Part shown: one piece after another, positions 20,765 to 32,500 of the stretch | Numbering within the stretch: the first letter of the stretch is position 1 | How the letters are laid out: every line of letters begins with the position of its first letter | Assembly: GCA_032718475.1 (NCBI GenBank) | Contig: JAUCBJ010002865.1 | Coordinates: 1-57,142, forward strand | Direction of reading: 5' to 3' | Source of the DNA: Nemertoderma westbladi | Taxonomy: Eukaryota; Xenacoelomorpha; Nemertodermatida; Nemertodermatidae | DNA: 57,142 nt | Program-made: the position numbers and the translations under genes | Notes under the pieces: model-generated | What the model was told of the DNA's origin: nothing | Databases searched by the model: none | Seen by the model: only the letters and a program-made list of their open reading frames with translations

Positions 20765-21712
20765 CTATTTCTTAGTAAAGAAACTAGTAATGGATTTCAT
20801 TCCACTGGTATCGACTTTAGCCAACCGCTTTTGAGCGATTGTCATTTTACCGGCAGTACCTGGTTGTTTTCCTTGGTTAGACAATCCTTTACTGTAATCA
20901 TCTAGCGGACCTACAACCCCATCATCATCAACATCCTTCACTACAACAGACGCCTTAGTATCAGCTACAACTTCCACCTTCACCTCTGGGAGACACAACC
21001 GTTGCTTCAGACTGTAACTAAGACTCGGAGTTACGTACTGAGACACAAGTTCCCACGCGCAAAGTTTATAATCTTCATCCGTAACATTTTCCGCCTTAAA
21101 ATATCCATCGGCTGTCGCCCCACCTGACACATTAACCCCTTCGCTCTTCAGAGCCTCTACCACACGGGCGACCTTACCTTCCAACCACGACAAAGTTTTA
21201 TCCACGTTATATCGGAAGTATGTCTCGTTATCGACAATCCTTCGGTCACAAATTCCCTCCAATCTGTCCCGAACCCCCGGCTTATCGATAAGTTTATTTA
21301 TATGTTGGTATTTTGTGGCCACCGCCTGGTCTAATTTCATAAATACATTGGAGCAATGTTGGTCTAAGTAGGGAAGTAATAGGAATAGTTCGTCGATTGG
21401 TGTTCCGACGTAGTAGTTGCCGTTGCGGACAACAGAATCGCCAATGAACCACGAGCTCGGGGAGGTGTCAACTTCCAGGAGCTCGATGGTCGAATCGACA
21501 TCGAGGAGGAATAAACGCGGGTTGTTTGTAGCCGGGCAAGGGAGTTGGGTAGGGGTGAGGTGTACTGGAGGGTGGGGGACAGTGGGAGAGTCTGGTGGGG
21601 AGTCAGAGGTGTTGAGAGGCGCACCTGTACGAGGGTTCGCCTTATAAGCGAAGCCATAAGTACCGGTACCGGTAGTTAAGGAAGGAAGGATTAGAACTCG
21701 GCTGGGCGACAT
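20765..21712 (-). CDS. RNASEH2B: Ribonuclease H2 subunit B
   Basis: 315-residue non-catalytic subunit of the RNase H2 trimer, which removes ribonucleotides from DNA and RNA from hybrids in the nucleus. The N-terminal triple-barrel part has RLFLLDVDSTIELLEV and SWFIGDSVVRNGNYYVGTPI (about 87-106), then DELFLLLPYLDQHC. The helical part carries VDNETYFRYNVDKTLSWLEGK, and AWELVSQYVTPSL follows. The C-terminus GMKSITSFFTKK matches the PCNA-binding (PIP-like) tail expected in this subunit. The length matches the human protein (about 310). A Pro/Thr-rich insert at about 30-65 is variable. Uninterrupted, unlike vertebrate orthologues with many exons. The start was chosen as the first ATG in the frame, with a hydrophobic MSPSRVLILPS as in the family. 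Confidence 0.92.
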   Translation of the reverse strand: MSPSRVLILPSLTTGTGTYGFAYKANPRTGAPLNTSDSPPDSPTVPHPPVHLTPTQLPCPATNNPRLFLLDVDSTIELLEVDTSPSSWFIGDSVVRNGNYYVGTPIDELFLLLPYLDQHCSNVFMKLDQAVATKYQHINKLIDKPGVRDRLEGICDRRIVDNETYFRYNVDKTLSWLEGKVARVVEALKSEGVNVSGGATADGYFKAENVTDEDYKLCAWELVSQYVTPSLSYSLKQRLCLPEVKVEVVADTKASVVVKDVDDDGVVGPLDDYSKGLSNQGKQPGTAGKMTIAQKRLAKVDTSGMKSITSFFTKK

Positions 21713-22199
21713 TATTTAGGCCTATATCTGTATATATCAGTACAGCAGTAGGCCTAGGCCTATCCTATTCCTATAGGCTGATAGGCCTATGTACCGTACC
21801 TACTTGTATGGTATCGGCAGAACGGCTGAACGGTACTAGGACAGTTACACGTCAGTCAGTCAGTACAGTATGCAGTAGGTCTAGTCCTGTTCCTGTATGG
21901 AATCCATCGAAAAAGTGCGCCGGATAGGCAGGCCTAGCTGCCTAGCGCGCCGATCAATTTTTATGCGCGCCACGCGCCGATGCAATTACGAAGTAAACCG
22001 CGTGCCAATAAAATTTTTAAGCGCGCCGCGCGTTGACACAATTTTGAAGCGCGCCGCGCCAATGTAATTTAAATTTTGAAGGAGTGTAACCAAACAGCAA
22101 AACAAGCCTGCCAGCTGCTGCACTGCCAGTACAGCAGTATTTCTGTACTCTGGTACCGGTAGGCCTACTGCAGTACTGCAGTAAGTTGAAAGAATTTTG
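21713..22199. promoter_or_regulatory. 5' flank of RNASEH2B with a CpG-rich degenerate repeat
   Basis: 21720-21800 is full of the palindrome TAGGCCTA. 21913-22080 is a degenerate ~43-bp repeat with the core GCGCGCC, present about six times and separated by AT-rich CAATTTT-like text. It stands out as CpG-rich in an AT-rich window. It may include the promoter, but no start site can be fixed. Confidence 0.45.
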
Positions 22200-23100
22200 A
22201 CGGATTCCGCAATTACACTACAGCAGCAGTGTTACTTTCCCATTCCGCCTGCCTCGGATTCCGCAATTACACTGCAGCAGCAGTGTTACTTTCCCATTCC
22301 GCATGCCACGGATTCCGCAATTACTCTGCAGCATCAGTGTTACTTTCCCATGCTGCATGCTGAATGCCACGGATTCCGCAATTACTCTGCAGCAGCTGTG
22401 TTACTTTCCCATTCCGCATGCCACGGATTCCGCAATTACTCTGCAGCAGCAGTGTTCCTTTCCCATGCTACATGCTGAATGCCACGGATTCCGCAATTAC
22501 TCTGCAGCATCAGTGTTCCTTTCCCATGCTGCATGCTGAATGCCACGGATTCCGCAATTACTCTGCAGCAGCTGTGTTACTTTCCCATTCCGCATGCCAC
22601 GGATTCCGCAATTACTCTGCAGCAGCAGTGTTCCTTTCCCATGCTACATGCTGCATGCCACGGATTCCGCAATTACTCTGCAGCATTAGTGTTCCTTTCC
22701 CATGCTGCATGCCACGGATTCCGCAATTACTCTGCAGCATCAGTGTTCCTTTCCCATTCTGCATGGCACGGATTCTACACTTACTCTGCAGCAGCAGTGT
22801 TCCTTTCCCATGCTGCATGCTGAATGCCACGGATTCCGCAATTACTCTGCAGCAGCTGTGTTACTTTCCCATGCTACATGCTGCATGCCACGGATTCCGC
22901 AATTACTCTGCAGCATTAGTGTTCCTTTCCCATGCTGCATGCCACGGATTCCGCAATTACTCTGCAGCAGCTGTGTTACTTTCCCATGCTACATGCTGCA
23001 TGCCACGGATTCCGCAATTACTCTGCAGCATTAGTGTTCCTTTCCCATGCTGCATGCCACGGATTCCACAATTAGTCTGCAGTATCAGTGTTCCTTTCCA
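22200..23100. repeat. ~58-bp minisatellite, 16 copies
   Basis: Unit begins CGGATTCCGCAATTAC, continues TCTGCAGCAGCAGTGTT and TTTCCCATGCTGCATGC. Length varies from 54 to 60 because of the optional GCTGAATGCC segment. ORFs here reflect the repeat. Directly followed by LINE copy C. Confidence 0.95.
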
Positions 23101-23140
23101 CATACAAGCAAGTCAATAAATGCCTCGGAAACAATTCCTT

Positions 23141-23153
23141 ATTTGCTACAAAT
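23141..23153. repeat. Target site duplication of LINE copy C (left)
   Basis: ATTTGCTACAAAT, repeated exactly at 23778-23790. Confidence 0.9.
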
Positions 23154-23777
23154 CCCTGGGATCATGGATCCGGAAGTCAAGTGAGGACCTTCGAATACGT
23201 AAGGGAAAGGCATGGGCAGCCTTGAATAGGCTTTCCAGGATTTGGAAGTCACCGAAAATTAATCGGAAACTTAAGGTACGATTATTTAGAGCAGCAGTAG
23301 TTCCAGTACTCCTCTATGGGAGTCCATGCTGGGCTCTAACTGCTGCGGACACCAAATCTTTGGATGGCACATTCACAAGAATGCTACGCCGGGTTCATTG
23401 TGTCACGTACAATGCACACATCTCCAACCAGACACTATATAACATTGGAGGTATCTCATTGGTTCCCCCAAGCTTGACACTAGACCAAAGCCGCCCTCGC
23501 TTTGCATGACATTGCTTTCGCCGTGAGGACCAGCCAGTGCATAATCTTGTGCTTTGGCGGCCTCATGGAGTGAATAAGCATGGTGGACACCCCATGACTT
23601 TCTTGAGACGCATCTTAATGGACACTGTTCTTGAAGATGCGGATGATCTAGCAAATATCATGGGTGATAGGGAGTTGTGGCGGTGCAATTTTGTCAACAA
23701 GCCGGCACAGCATTCTTAATATATATGTAATATATATTTATAATGCAGCTGCAATGCAGCATGCCGATCCTTGTAGT
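23154..23777 (+). mobile_element. RTE-like LINE copy C (strongly 5'-truncated)
   Basis: Begins within the YLGSWIRKS block. It carries KAWAALNRLSRIW, VLLYGSPCWALTAADTKSLD, QTLYNIGGISLVPPSL, a TGA at about 23507-23509, then HCFRREDQPVHNLVLWRPHG and RELWRCNFVNKPAQHS. The 3' end TGCAGCTGCAATGCAGC...GATCCTTGTAGT is the same as in copies B and D, with an extra (TA)-rich 22 bp before it. The clean 13-bp duplication shows target-primed reverse transcription. Confidence 0.9.
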
Positions 23778-23790
23778 ATTTGCTACAAAT

Positions 23791-24243
23791 AAAACTCATT
23801 ACAAATAAACTCTTCTCCTAGCAATATAACATCGTGTCAATAAAAATTATTAATTTTATTTCTTGTGAAAAAAGTGGAACTTATTTCACTATTCTCGAGG
23901 TATTTTATAAACCGAGTAAGTATTTTTGTCATGTAATACGTAATTTTATTCTTCAATTGTTAATTTTTGTTGCTTAATTCTTTAATAAAGACAGAACGAA
24001 ATAGTGTTAAAATTTGTTTACTTATCTAACATATTTTAGAGCATTAATAAATATCTGAAAATCTTGCTGCAAAATAATTTTTGAGCTCCTAACTGAGTGT
24101 CTGAGTGAAACTCATCAAATATATCAAATCTCAAATATATCAGCGGAGAATACAATTATCTGATACTTATATGCATTGCGCCCCATAAAAGGGAATGCCA
24201 TTAAGTTGACGAAATTCTATTTCTCAGCGCACTAACAAAAATG
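23791..24243. other. Spacer, nothing recognised
   Basis: AT-rich, no ORF of note, no repeat beyond short runs. Confidence 0.6.
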
Positions 24244-24549
24244 CACTCATCGCCACTCGATCCCGGGTGCTCCGTTACCGCACTCATCGCCACTCGATCC
24301 CGGGTGCTCCGTTACCGCACTCATCGCCACTCGATCCCGGGTGCTCCGTTACCGCACTCATCGCCACTCGATCCCGGGTGCTCCGTTACCGCACTCATCG
24401 CCACTCGATCCCGGGTGCTCCGTTACCGCACTCATCGCCACTCGATCCCGGGTGCTCCGTTACCGCACTCATCGCCACTCGATCACGGGTGCTCCGTTAC
24501 CCGTTGAGCACTCATCGCCACTCGATCCCGGGTGCTCCGTTACCCGTTG
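24244..24549. repeat. 37-bp minisatellite, 8 copies
   Basis: Unit CACTCATCGCCACTCGATCC then CGGGTGCTCCGTTACCG; nearly perfect. The last unit junction has an extra CGTTGAG-type segment, and one unit has GATCACGGG instead of GATCCCGGG. Confidence 0.96.
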
Positions 24550-25010
24550 ACACAAAAGAGTTTCAAGCCAAACACATTTCTTCGCTCGCCAACCCTAAAA
24601 TGTATTAATAATTGATTAGTTTACGTGACATGAGCAATGAATAGCTAATGAACCATCAATGTGAAGCAACAATTATATGAATAATTACTGCGGGGTAGAA
24701 TTGACGTCAAATATGAATATGATTAAAAGAAAAGTTCAGCGCGAGTTTTTCGTCCAGTTCTGAGACTAATTAATTCAATTCAGCTCTTTAATTTTGTGTG
24801 ATAACGCTTTAGGGGAGTGGCTTATTAGGCGACAAAACGTTGAAATCGTTAAAAGTGATAAAATGATGTTGTGTGTACCTAGGGAAATGTCAAAAATCCA
24901 ATTATCCATGAAACCTGACCAAATTAACTCTACTTGGTCGGACAATTATTGATGGACGATTCAGAATTATATGATATTTTACGAATATTGAGAATATAAA
25001 TTTTGCCAAT
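24550..25010. other. Spacer, nothing recognised
   Basis: AT-rich unique sequence with no coding signal. Confidence 0.6.
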
Positions 25011-28000
25011 CCAGATATCAAATGGAATCATTGTGGCGCCAAACCAGATATCAAATGGAATCATTGTGGCGCCAAACCAGATATCAAATGGAATCATTGT
25101 GGCGCCAAACCAGATATCAAATGGAATCATTGTGGCGCCAAACCAGATATGAAATGGAATCATTGTGGCGCCAAACCAGATATCATATGGAATCATTGTG
25201 GCGCCAAACCAGATATCAAATGGAATCATTGTGGCGCCAAACCAGATATCAAATGGAATCATTGTGGCGCCAAACCAGATATCAAATGGAATCATTGTGG
25301 CACCAAACCAGATATCAAATGGAATCATTGTGGCGCCAAACCAGATATCAAATGGAATCATTGTGGCGCCAAACCAGATATCAAATGGAATCATTGTGGC
25401 GCCAAACCAGATATCAAATGGAATCATTGTGGCGCCAAACCAGATATGAAATGGAATCATTGTGGCGCCAAACCAGATATCATATGGAATCATTGTGGCG
25501 CCAAACCAGATATCAAATGGAATCATTGTGGGGGCCAAACCAGATATCAAATGGAATCGTTGTGGCGCCAAACCAGATATCAAATGGAATCCTTGTGGCG
25601 CCAAACCAGTTATCAAATGGAATCATTGTGGGGGCCAAACCAGATATCAAATGGAATCATTGTGGCGCCAAACCAGATATCAAATGGAATCATTGTGGCG
25701 CCAAACCAGATATCAAATGGAATCATTGTGGCGCCAAACCAGATATGAAATGGAATCATTGTGGCGCCAAACCAGATATCATATGGAATCATTGTGGCGC
25801 CAAACCAGATATCAAATGGAATCATTGTGGCGCCAAACCAGATATCAAATGGAATCATTGTGGCGCCAAACCAGATATCAAATGGAATCATTGTGGCACC
25901 AAACCAGATATCAAATGGAATCATTGTGGCGCCAAACCAGATATCAAATGGAATCATTGTGGCGCCAAACCAGATATCAAATGGAATCATTGTGGCGCCA
26001 AACCAGATATCAAATGGAATCATTGTGGCGCCAAACCAGATATCAAATGGAATAATTGTGGCGCCAAACCAGATATCAAATGGAATCATTGTGGCGCCAA
26101 ACCAGGTATCAAATGGAATCATTGTGGCGCCAAACCAGATATCAAATGGAATCATTGTGGGGGCCAAACCAGATATCAAATGGAATCGTTGTGGCGCCAA
26201 ACCAGATATCAAATGGAATCCTTGTGGCGCCAAACCAGATATCAAATGGAATCATTGTGGGGGCCAAACCAGATATCAAATGGAATCCTTGTGGCGCCAA
26301 ACCAGATATCAAATGGAATCATTGTGGCGCCAAACCAGATATCAAATGGAATCATTGTGGCGCCAAACCAGATATCAAATGGAATCATTGTGGCGCCAAA
26401 CCAGATATCAAATGGAATCATTGTGGCGCCAAACCAGATATCAAATGGAATCATTGTGGCGCCAAACCAGGTATCAAATGGAATCCTTGTGGCGCCAAAC
26501 CAGATATCAAATGGAATCATTGTGGCGCCAAACCAGATATCAAATGGAATCATTGTGGCGCCAAACCAGATATAAAATGGAATCATTGTGGCGCCAAACC
26601 AGGTATCAAATGGAATCCTTGTGGCGCCAAACCAGATATCAAATGGAATCATTGTGGCGCCAAACCAGATATCAAATGGAATCATTGTGGCGCCAAACCA
26701 GATATCAAATGGAATCGTTGTGGCGCCAAACCAGATATCAAATGGAATCCTTGTGGCGCCAAACCAGTTATCAAATGGAATCATTGTGGGGGCCAAACCA
26801 GATATCAAATGGAATCATTGTGGCGCCAAACCAGATATCAAATGGAATCATTGTGGCGCAATACCAGATATCAAATGGAATCATTGTGGGGGCCAAACCA
26901 GATATCAAATGGAATCGTTGTGGCGCCAAACCAGATATCAAATGGAATCCTTGTGGCGCCAAACCAGATATCAAATGGAATCATTGTGGGGGCCAAACCA
27001 GATATCAAATGGAATCCTTGTGGCGCCAAACCAGATATCAAATGGAATCATTGTGGCGCCAAACCAGATATCAAATGGAATCATTGTGGCGCCAAACCAG
27101 ATATCAAATGGAATCATTGTGGCGCCAAACCAGATATCAAATGGAATCATTGTGGCGCCAAACCAGATATCATATGGAATCATTGTGGCGCCAAACCAGA
27201 TATCAAATGGAATCATTGTGGCGCCAAACCAGGTATCAAATGGAATCCTTGTGGCGCCAAACCAGATATCAAATGGAATCATTGTGGCGCCAAACCAGAT
27301 ATCATATGGAATCATTGTGGCGCCAAACCAGATATAAAATGGAATCATTGTGGCGCCAAACCAGATATCAAATGGAATCATTGTGGCGCCAAACCAGATA
27401 TCAAATGGAATCATTGTGGCGCCAAACCAGGTATCAAATGGAATCATTGTGGCGCCAAACCAGATATCAAATGGAATCATTGTGGCGCCAAACCAGATAT
27501 CAAATGGAATCCTTGTGGCGCCAAACCAGATATCAAATTGAATCATTGTGGCGCCAAACCAGATATCAAATGGAATCATTGTGGCGCCAAACCAGATATC
27601 AAATGGAATCATTGTGGCGCCAAACCAGGTATCAAATGGAATCCTTGTGGCGCCAAACCAGATATCAAATGGAATCATTGTGGCGCCAAACCAGATATCA
27701 AATGGAATCATTGTGGCGCCAAACCAGATATAAAATGGAATCATTGTGGCGCCAAACCAGATATCAAATGGAATCATTGTGGCGCCAAACCAGATATCAT
27801 ATGGAATCATTGTGGCGCCAAAGCAGATATCAAATGGAATCATTGTGGCGCAATACCAGATATCAAATGGAATCATTGTGGCGCCAAACCAGATATAAAA
27901 TGGAATCATTGTGGCGCCAAACCAGATATCAAATGGAATCATTGTGGCGCCAAACCAGATATCAAATGGAATCATTGTGGCGCCAAAGCAGATATCAAAT

Positions 28001-28333
28001 GGAATCATTGGGGCGCCAAACCAGATATCAAATGGAATCATTGTGGCGCCAAAGCAGATATCAAATGGAATCATTGTGGCGCAATACCAGATATCAAATG
28101 GAATCATTGTGGCGCCAAACCAGATATCAAATGGAATCATTGTGGCGCCAAACCAGATATCAAATGGAATCCTTGTGGCGCCAAACCAGATATCAAATGG
28201 AATCATTGTGGCGCCAAAGCAGATATCAAATGGAATCATTGTGGCGCCAATCCAGATATCAAATGGAATCATTGTGGCGCCAAACCAGATATCAAATGGA
28301 ATCATTGTGGCGCCAAACCAGATATCAAATGGA
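25011..28333. repeat. 33-bp minisatellite, about 100 copies
   Basis: Unit CCAGATATCAAATGGAATCA then TTGTGGCGCCAAA. It contains palindromes GATATC and GGCGCC. Marker variants (CATATGG, GAAATGG, GGCACC, ATAAAATGG, GGTATC, CGCAATACC, and 34-bp units with TGTGGGGGCC) recur in the same order, showing block duplications. Because 33 is divisible by three, very long ORFs appear in several frames on both strands. The 34-bp units shift them, and no frame is preserved, so I do not call a gene. Confidence 0.97.
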
Positions 28334-29533
28334 CAACTGTTGGTACACGGCTGGCACCGTGGTTCAGTTTTCTGGTTTTGTTAGTTTAATCGACAACTGC
28401 TGTAAACGTCCCAAATAATATACAAAACCTAGTAAACCTAGTTACATTACAATTGAGCTTAGCCTGAGTTGATGACAGTATTATAACGAGGACAATAGGC
28501 CCTAGATACGAGATATAATAATGATGTACTGCTTGACTAACTGTACTAACTTGTACTAACTGACTGAATAGAAATAGAACAATAATAATATAATTAATGT
28601 ACGTAACTCCAGTTGACAATAAGTAGTGAAATGTTGTTCAGCTGTCAAAGTGTAGTCTGTGTGTCTGTCACACTGGCACCAGCTACGACGGAGATGCTGT
28701 TATAATATAATGAACTATTCAAACATTCATAATATAAAAGGAGGAAAACCAGAAAGATACTCAGAGTTGTTTATATGTTTTAACATCCATATAATGTATA
28801 AATTATTAAGCAAATTAAACAGGACTTAGGATGATCCAACTCTATAGAAAATGGAGCGGAAAAAATGATTTTTCGTTGATAATTTTTTCCTCCATTTCTT
28901 GCTATAGATTTGGATCATCCAAAGTCCTGTTTCAACTACTTAATAATTGATACACAAGAGTTTTTTCCCAATTGGACGAAATGAAACATACAGATTACAT
29001 TATTACTGCTGTTCCACGGTTTATGTAATAAATTAGTAGCAGAGGCCCATCCAACAGCAATGTTTTGGGATCACCTTATCGACTTTATATCGGGTCGGCT
29101 TGGTTGGGAATGTCATCACTGCACATTCATTCTACTTTTCCTTATGATATTATCCAATCAAAATGTTTTTAGGTTCAGTCAACTGCTGCTCATCTAACAG
29201 TGTAACAGCATCTCAGATGGAAACAACCCTGTAGTTGATTGGTTATTCAGATGGTTCACTTTAAATGTTGAGAAGGTTTTTAGTTAATTTATTTTATGTA
29301 TTTTAGCTATACAGGTAACAACGGGAATCATTTTATTTCAATCGAATTCCCTCCGATTCGTATTATAATTATAGATTATGTCAACTATCATTACAATTTG
29401 ACTCAAGATTAATTTAATATGAAAGAACTTTATAAATATCTTTATTATAATCAAGAGAAATACTGAAATATAACTATAAAATTATTAGTTCAATAGGAAT
29501 CAACATTACATTAAATAAATTCAGTTTACTAAA
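28334..29533. other. Spacer containing a foldback hairpin
   Basis: No coding sequence recognised. The notable structure is the inverted repeat at 28796-28953. A short ORF at 28386-28619 (minus) is unsupported. Confidence 0.6.
28796..28953. repeat. ~158-bp imperfect hairpin (MITE-like)
   Basis: The left arm from GTATAAATTATTAAG through AACAGGACTTAGGATGATCC and CTCTATAG pairs with the right arm CTATAGATTTGGATCATCC, AAAGTCCTGTTT and CTTAATAATTGATAC. The loop is around 28865-28880. No clear target duplication. A transcript would fold into a long stem, so a small-RNA precursor is an alternative to a decayed miniature transposon. Confidence 0.75.
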
Positions 29534-32500
29534 GTATCAGTATATGTCCCAGCTGGCTCGTCCTACTGTATCAGTAGATGTCCCAGCTGGCTCGTCCTAC
29601 TGTATCAGTAGATGTCCGAGCTGGCTCGTCCTACTGTATCAGTAGATGTCCCAGCTGGCTCGTCCTACTGTATCAGTAGATGTCCCAGCTGGCTCGTCCT
29701 ACTGTATCAGTAGATGTCCCAGCTGGCTCGTCCTACTGTATCAGTAGATGTCCCAGCTGGCTCGTCCTACTGTATCAGTAGATGTCCCAGCTGGCTCGTC
29801 CTACTGTATCAGTAGATGTCCCAGCTGGCTCGTCCTACTGTATCAGTAGATGTCCCAGCTCGCTCGTCCTACAGTATTAGTAGATGTCCCAGCTGGCTCG
29901 TCCTACTATATCAGTAGATGTCCCAGCTCGCTCGTCCTACTGTATAAGTAGATGTCCCAGCTGGCTCGTCCTACTGTATCAGTAGATGTCCCAGCTGGCT
30001 CGTCCTACTGTATCAGTAGATGTCCCAGCTGGCTCGTCCTACTGTATCAGTAGATGTCCCAGCTCGCTCGTCCTACTGTATCAGTAGATGTCCCAGCTCG
30101 CTCGTCCTACAGTATTAGTAGATGTCCCAGCTGGCTCGTCCTACTATATCAGTAGATGTCCCAGCTCGCTCGTCCTACTGTATAAGTAGATGTCCCAGCT
30201 GGCTCGTCCTACTGTATCAGTAGATGTCCCAGCTGGATCGTCCTACTGTATCAGTATATGTCCCAGCTGGCTCGTCCTACTGTATCAGTAGATGTCCCAG
30301 CTGGCTCGTCCTACTGTATCAGTAGATGTCCCAGCTGGATCGTCCTACTGTATAAGTAGATGTCCCAGCTGGCTCGTCCTACTGTATCAGTAGATGTCCC
30401 AGCTGGCTCGTCCTACTGTATCAGTAGATGTCCCAGCTGGCTCGTCCTACTGTATCAGTAGATGTCCCAGCTGGCTCGTCCTACTGTATCAGTAGATGTC
30501 CCAGTTCGCTCGTCCTACTGTATCAGTAGATGTTCCAGCTGGCTCGTCCTACTGTATAAGTAGATGTCCCAGCTGGCTCGTCCTACTGTATCAGTAGATG
30601 CCCCAGCTGGATCGTCCTACTGTATCAGTAGATGTCCCAGCTGGGTCGTCCTACTGTATCAGTAGATGTCCCAGCTGGGTCGTCCTACTGTATAAGTAGA
30701 TGTCCCAGCTGGCTCGTCCTACTGTATCAGTAGATGTCCCAGCTGGCTCGTCCTACTGTATCAGTAGATGCCCCAGCTGGATCGTCCTACTGTATCAGTA
30801 GATGTCCCAGCTGGGTCGTCCTACTGTATAAGTAGATGTCCCAGCTGGCTCGTCCTACTGTATCAGTAGATGTCCCAGCTCGCTCGTCCTACTGTATCAG
30901 TAGATGTCCCAGCTGGCTCGTCCTACTGTATCAGTAGATGTCCCAGCTGGCTCGTCCTACTGTATCAGTAGATGTCCCAGCTGGATCGTCCTACTGTATA
31001 AGTAGATGTCCCAGCTGGCTCGTCCTACTGTATCAGTAGATGTCCCAGCTGGCTCGTCCTACTGTATCAGTAGATGTCCCAGCTGGCTCGTCCTACTGTA
31101 TCAGTAGATGTCCCAGCTCGCTCGTCCTACTGTATCAGTAGATGTCCCAGCTCGCTCGTCCTACAGTATTAGTAGATGTCCCAGCTGGCTCGTCCTACTA
31201 TATCAGTAGATGTCCCAGCTCGCTCGTCCTACTGTATAAGTAGATGTCCCAGCTGGCTCGTCCTACTGTATCAGTAGATGTCCCAGCTGGATCGTCCTAC
31301 TGTATAAGTAGATGTCCCAGCTGGCTCGTCCTACTGTATCAGTAGATGTCCCAGCTGGCTCGTCCTACTGTATCAGTAGATGTCCCAGCTGGCTCGTCCT
31401 ACTGTATCAGTAGATGTCCCAGCTGGCTCGTCCTACTGTATCAGTAGATGTCCCGGCTGGCTCGTCCTACTGTATTAGTAGTATCAGTAGATGTCCCAGC
31501 TGGCTCGTCCTACTGTATCAGTAGATGTACCGGCTGGCTCGTCCTACTGTATTAGTAGTATCAGTAGATGTCCCAGCTGGCTCGTCCTACAGTATCAGTA
31601 TATGTCCCAGCTGGCTCGTCCTACTATATCAGTAGATGTCCCAGCTGGCTCGTCCTACTGTATCAGTAGATGTCCCAGCTGGCTCGTCCTACTGTATCAG
31701 TAGATGTCCCAGCTGGCTCGTCCTACTGTATCAGTAGATGTCCCAGCTCGCTCGTCCTCCTGTATCAGTAGATGTTCCAGCTGGCTCGTCCTACTGTATC
31801 AGTAGATGTCCCAACTGGCTCGTCCTACTGTATAAGTAGATGTCCCAGCTGGCTCGTCCTACTGTATCAGTAGATGTCCCAGATCGCTCGTCCTCCTGTA
31901 TCAGTAGATGTTCCAGCTGGCTCGTCCTACTGTATCAGTAGATGTCCCAACTGGCTCGTCCTACTGTATCAGTAGATGTCCCGGCTGGCTCGTCCTACTG
32001 TATCAGTAGATGTTCCAGCTGGCTCGTCCTACTGTATCAGTAGATGTCCCAACTGGCTCGTCCTACTGTATCAGTAGATGTCCCGGCTGGCTCGTCCTAC
32101 TGTATCAGTAGATGTCCCAACTGGCTCGTCCTACTGTATCAGTAGATGTTCCAGCTGGCTCGTCCTACTGTATCAGTAGATGTCCCAACTGGCTCGTCCT
32201 ACTGTATCAGTAGATGTCCCGGCTGGCTCGTCCTACTGTATCAGTAGATGTTCCAGCTGGCTCGTCCTACTGTATCAGTAGATGTCCCAACTGGCTCGTC
32301 CTACTGTATCAGTAGATGTCCCGGCTGGCTCGTCCTACTGTATCAGTAGATGTCCCAGCTGGCTCGTCCTACTGTATCAGTAGATGTCCCAGCTGGCTCG
32401 TCCTACTGTATCAGTAAATGTCCCAGCTGGCTCGTCCTACTGTATCAGTAGATGTCCCAGCTGGCTCGACCTACTGTATCAGTAGATGTCCCAGCTGGGT

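Noticed and set aside
22197-23119. ORFs with PRIPQLLCS repeats
   Set aside because: Several overlapping frames are open over the ~58-bp array and variable unit lengths break each one. No independent coding evidence.
25022-28418. ORFs of up to 885 codons with WNHCGAKPDIK, QTRYQMESLWR or NGIIVAPNQIS repeats
   Set aside because: Produced by the 33-bp period. 34-bp units move the reading between frames with no sign of frame preservation, and the reverse strand is equally open.
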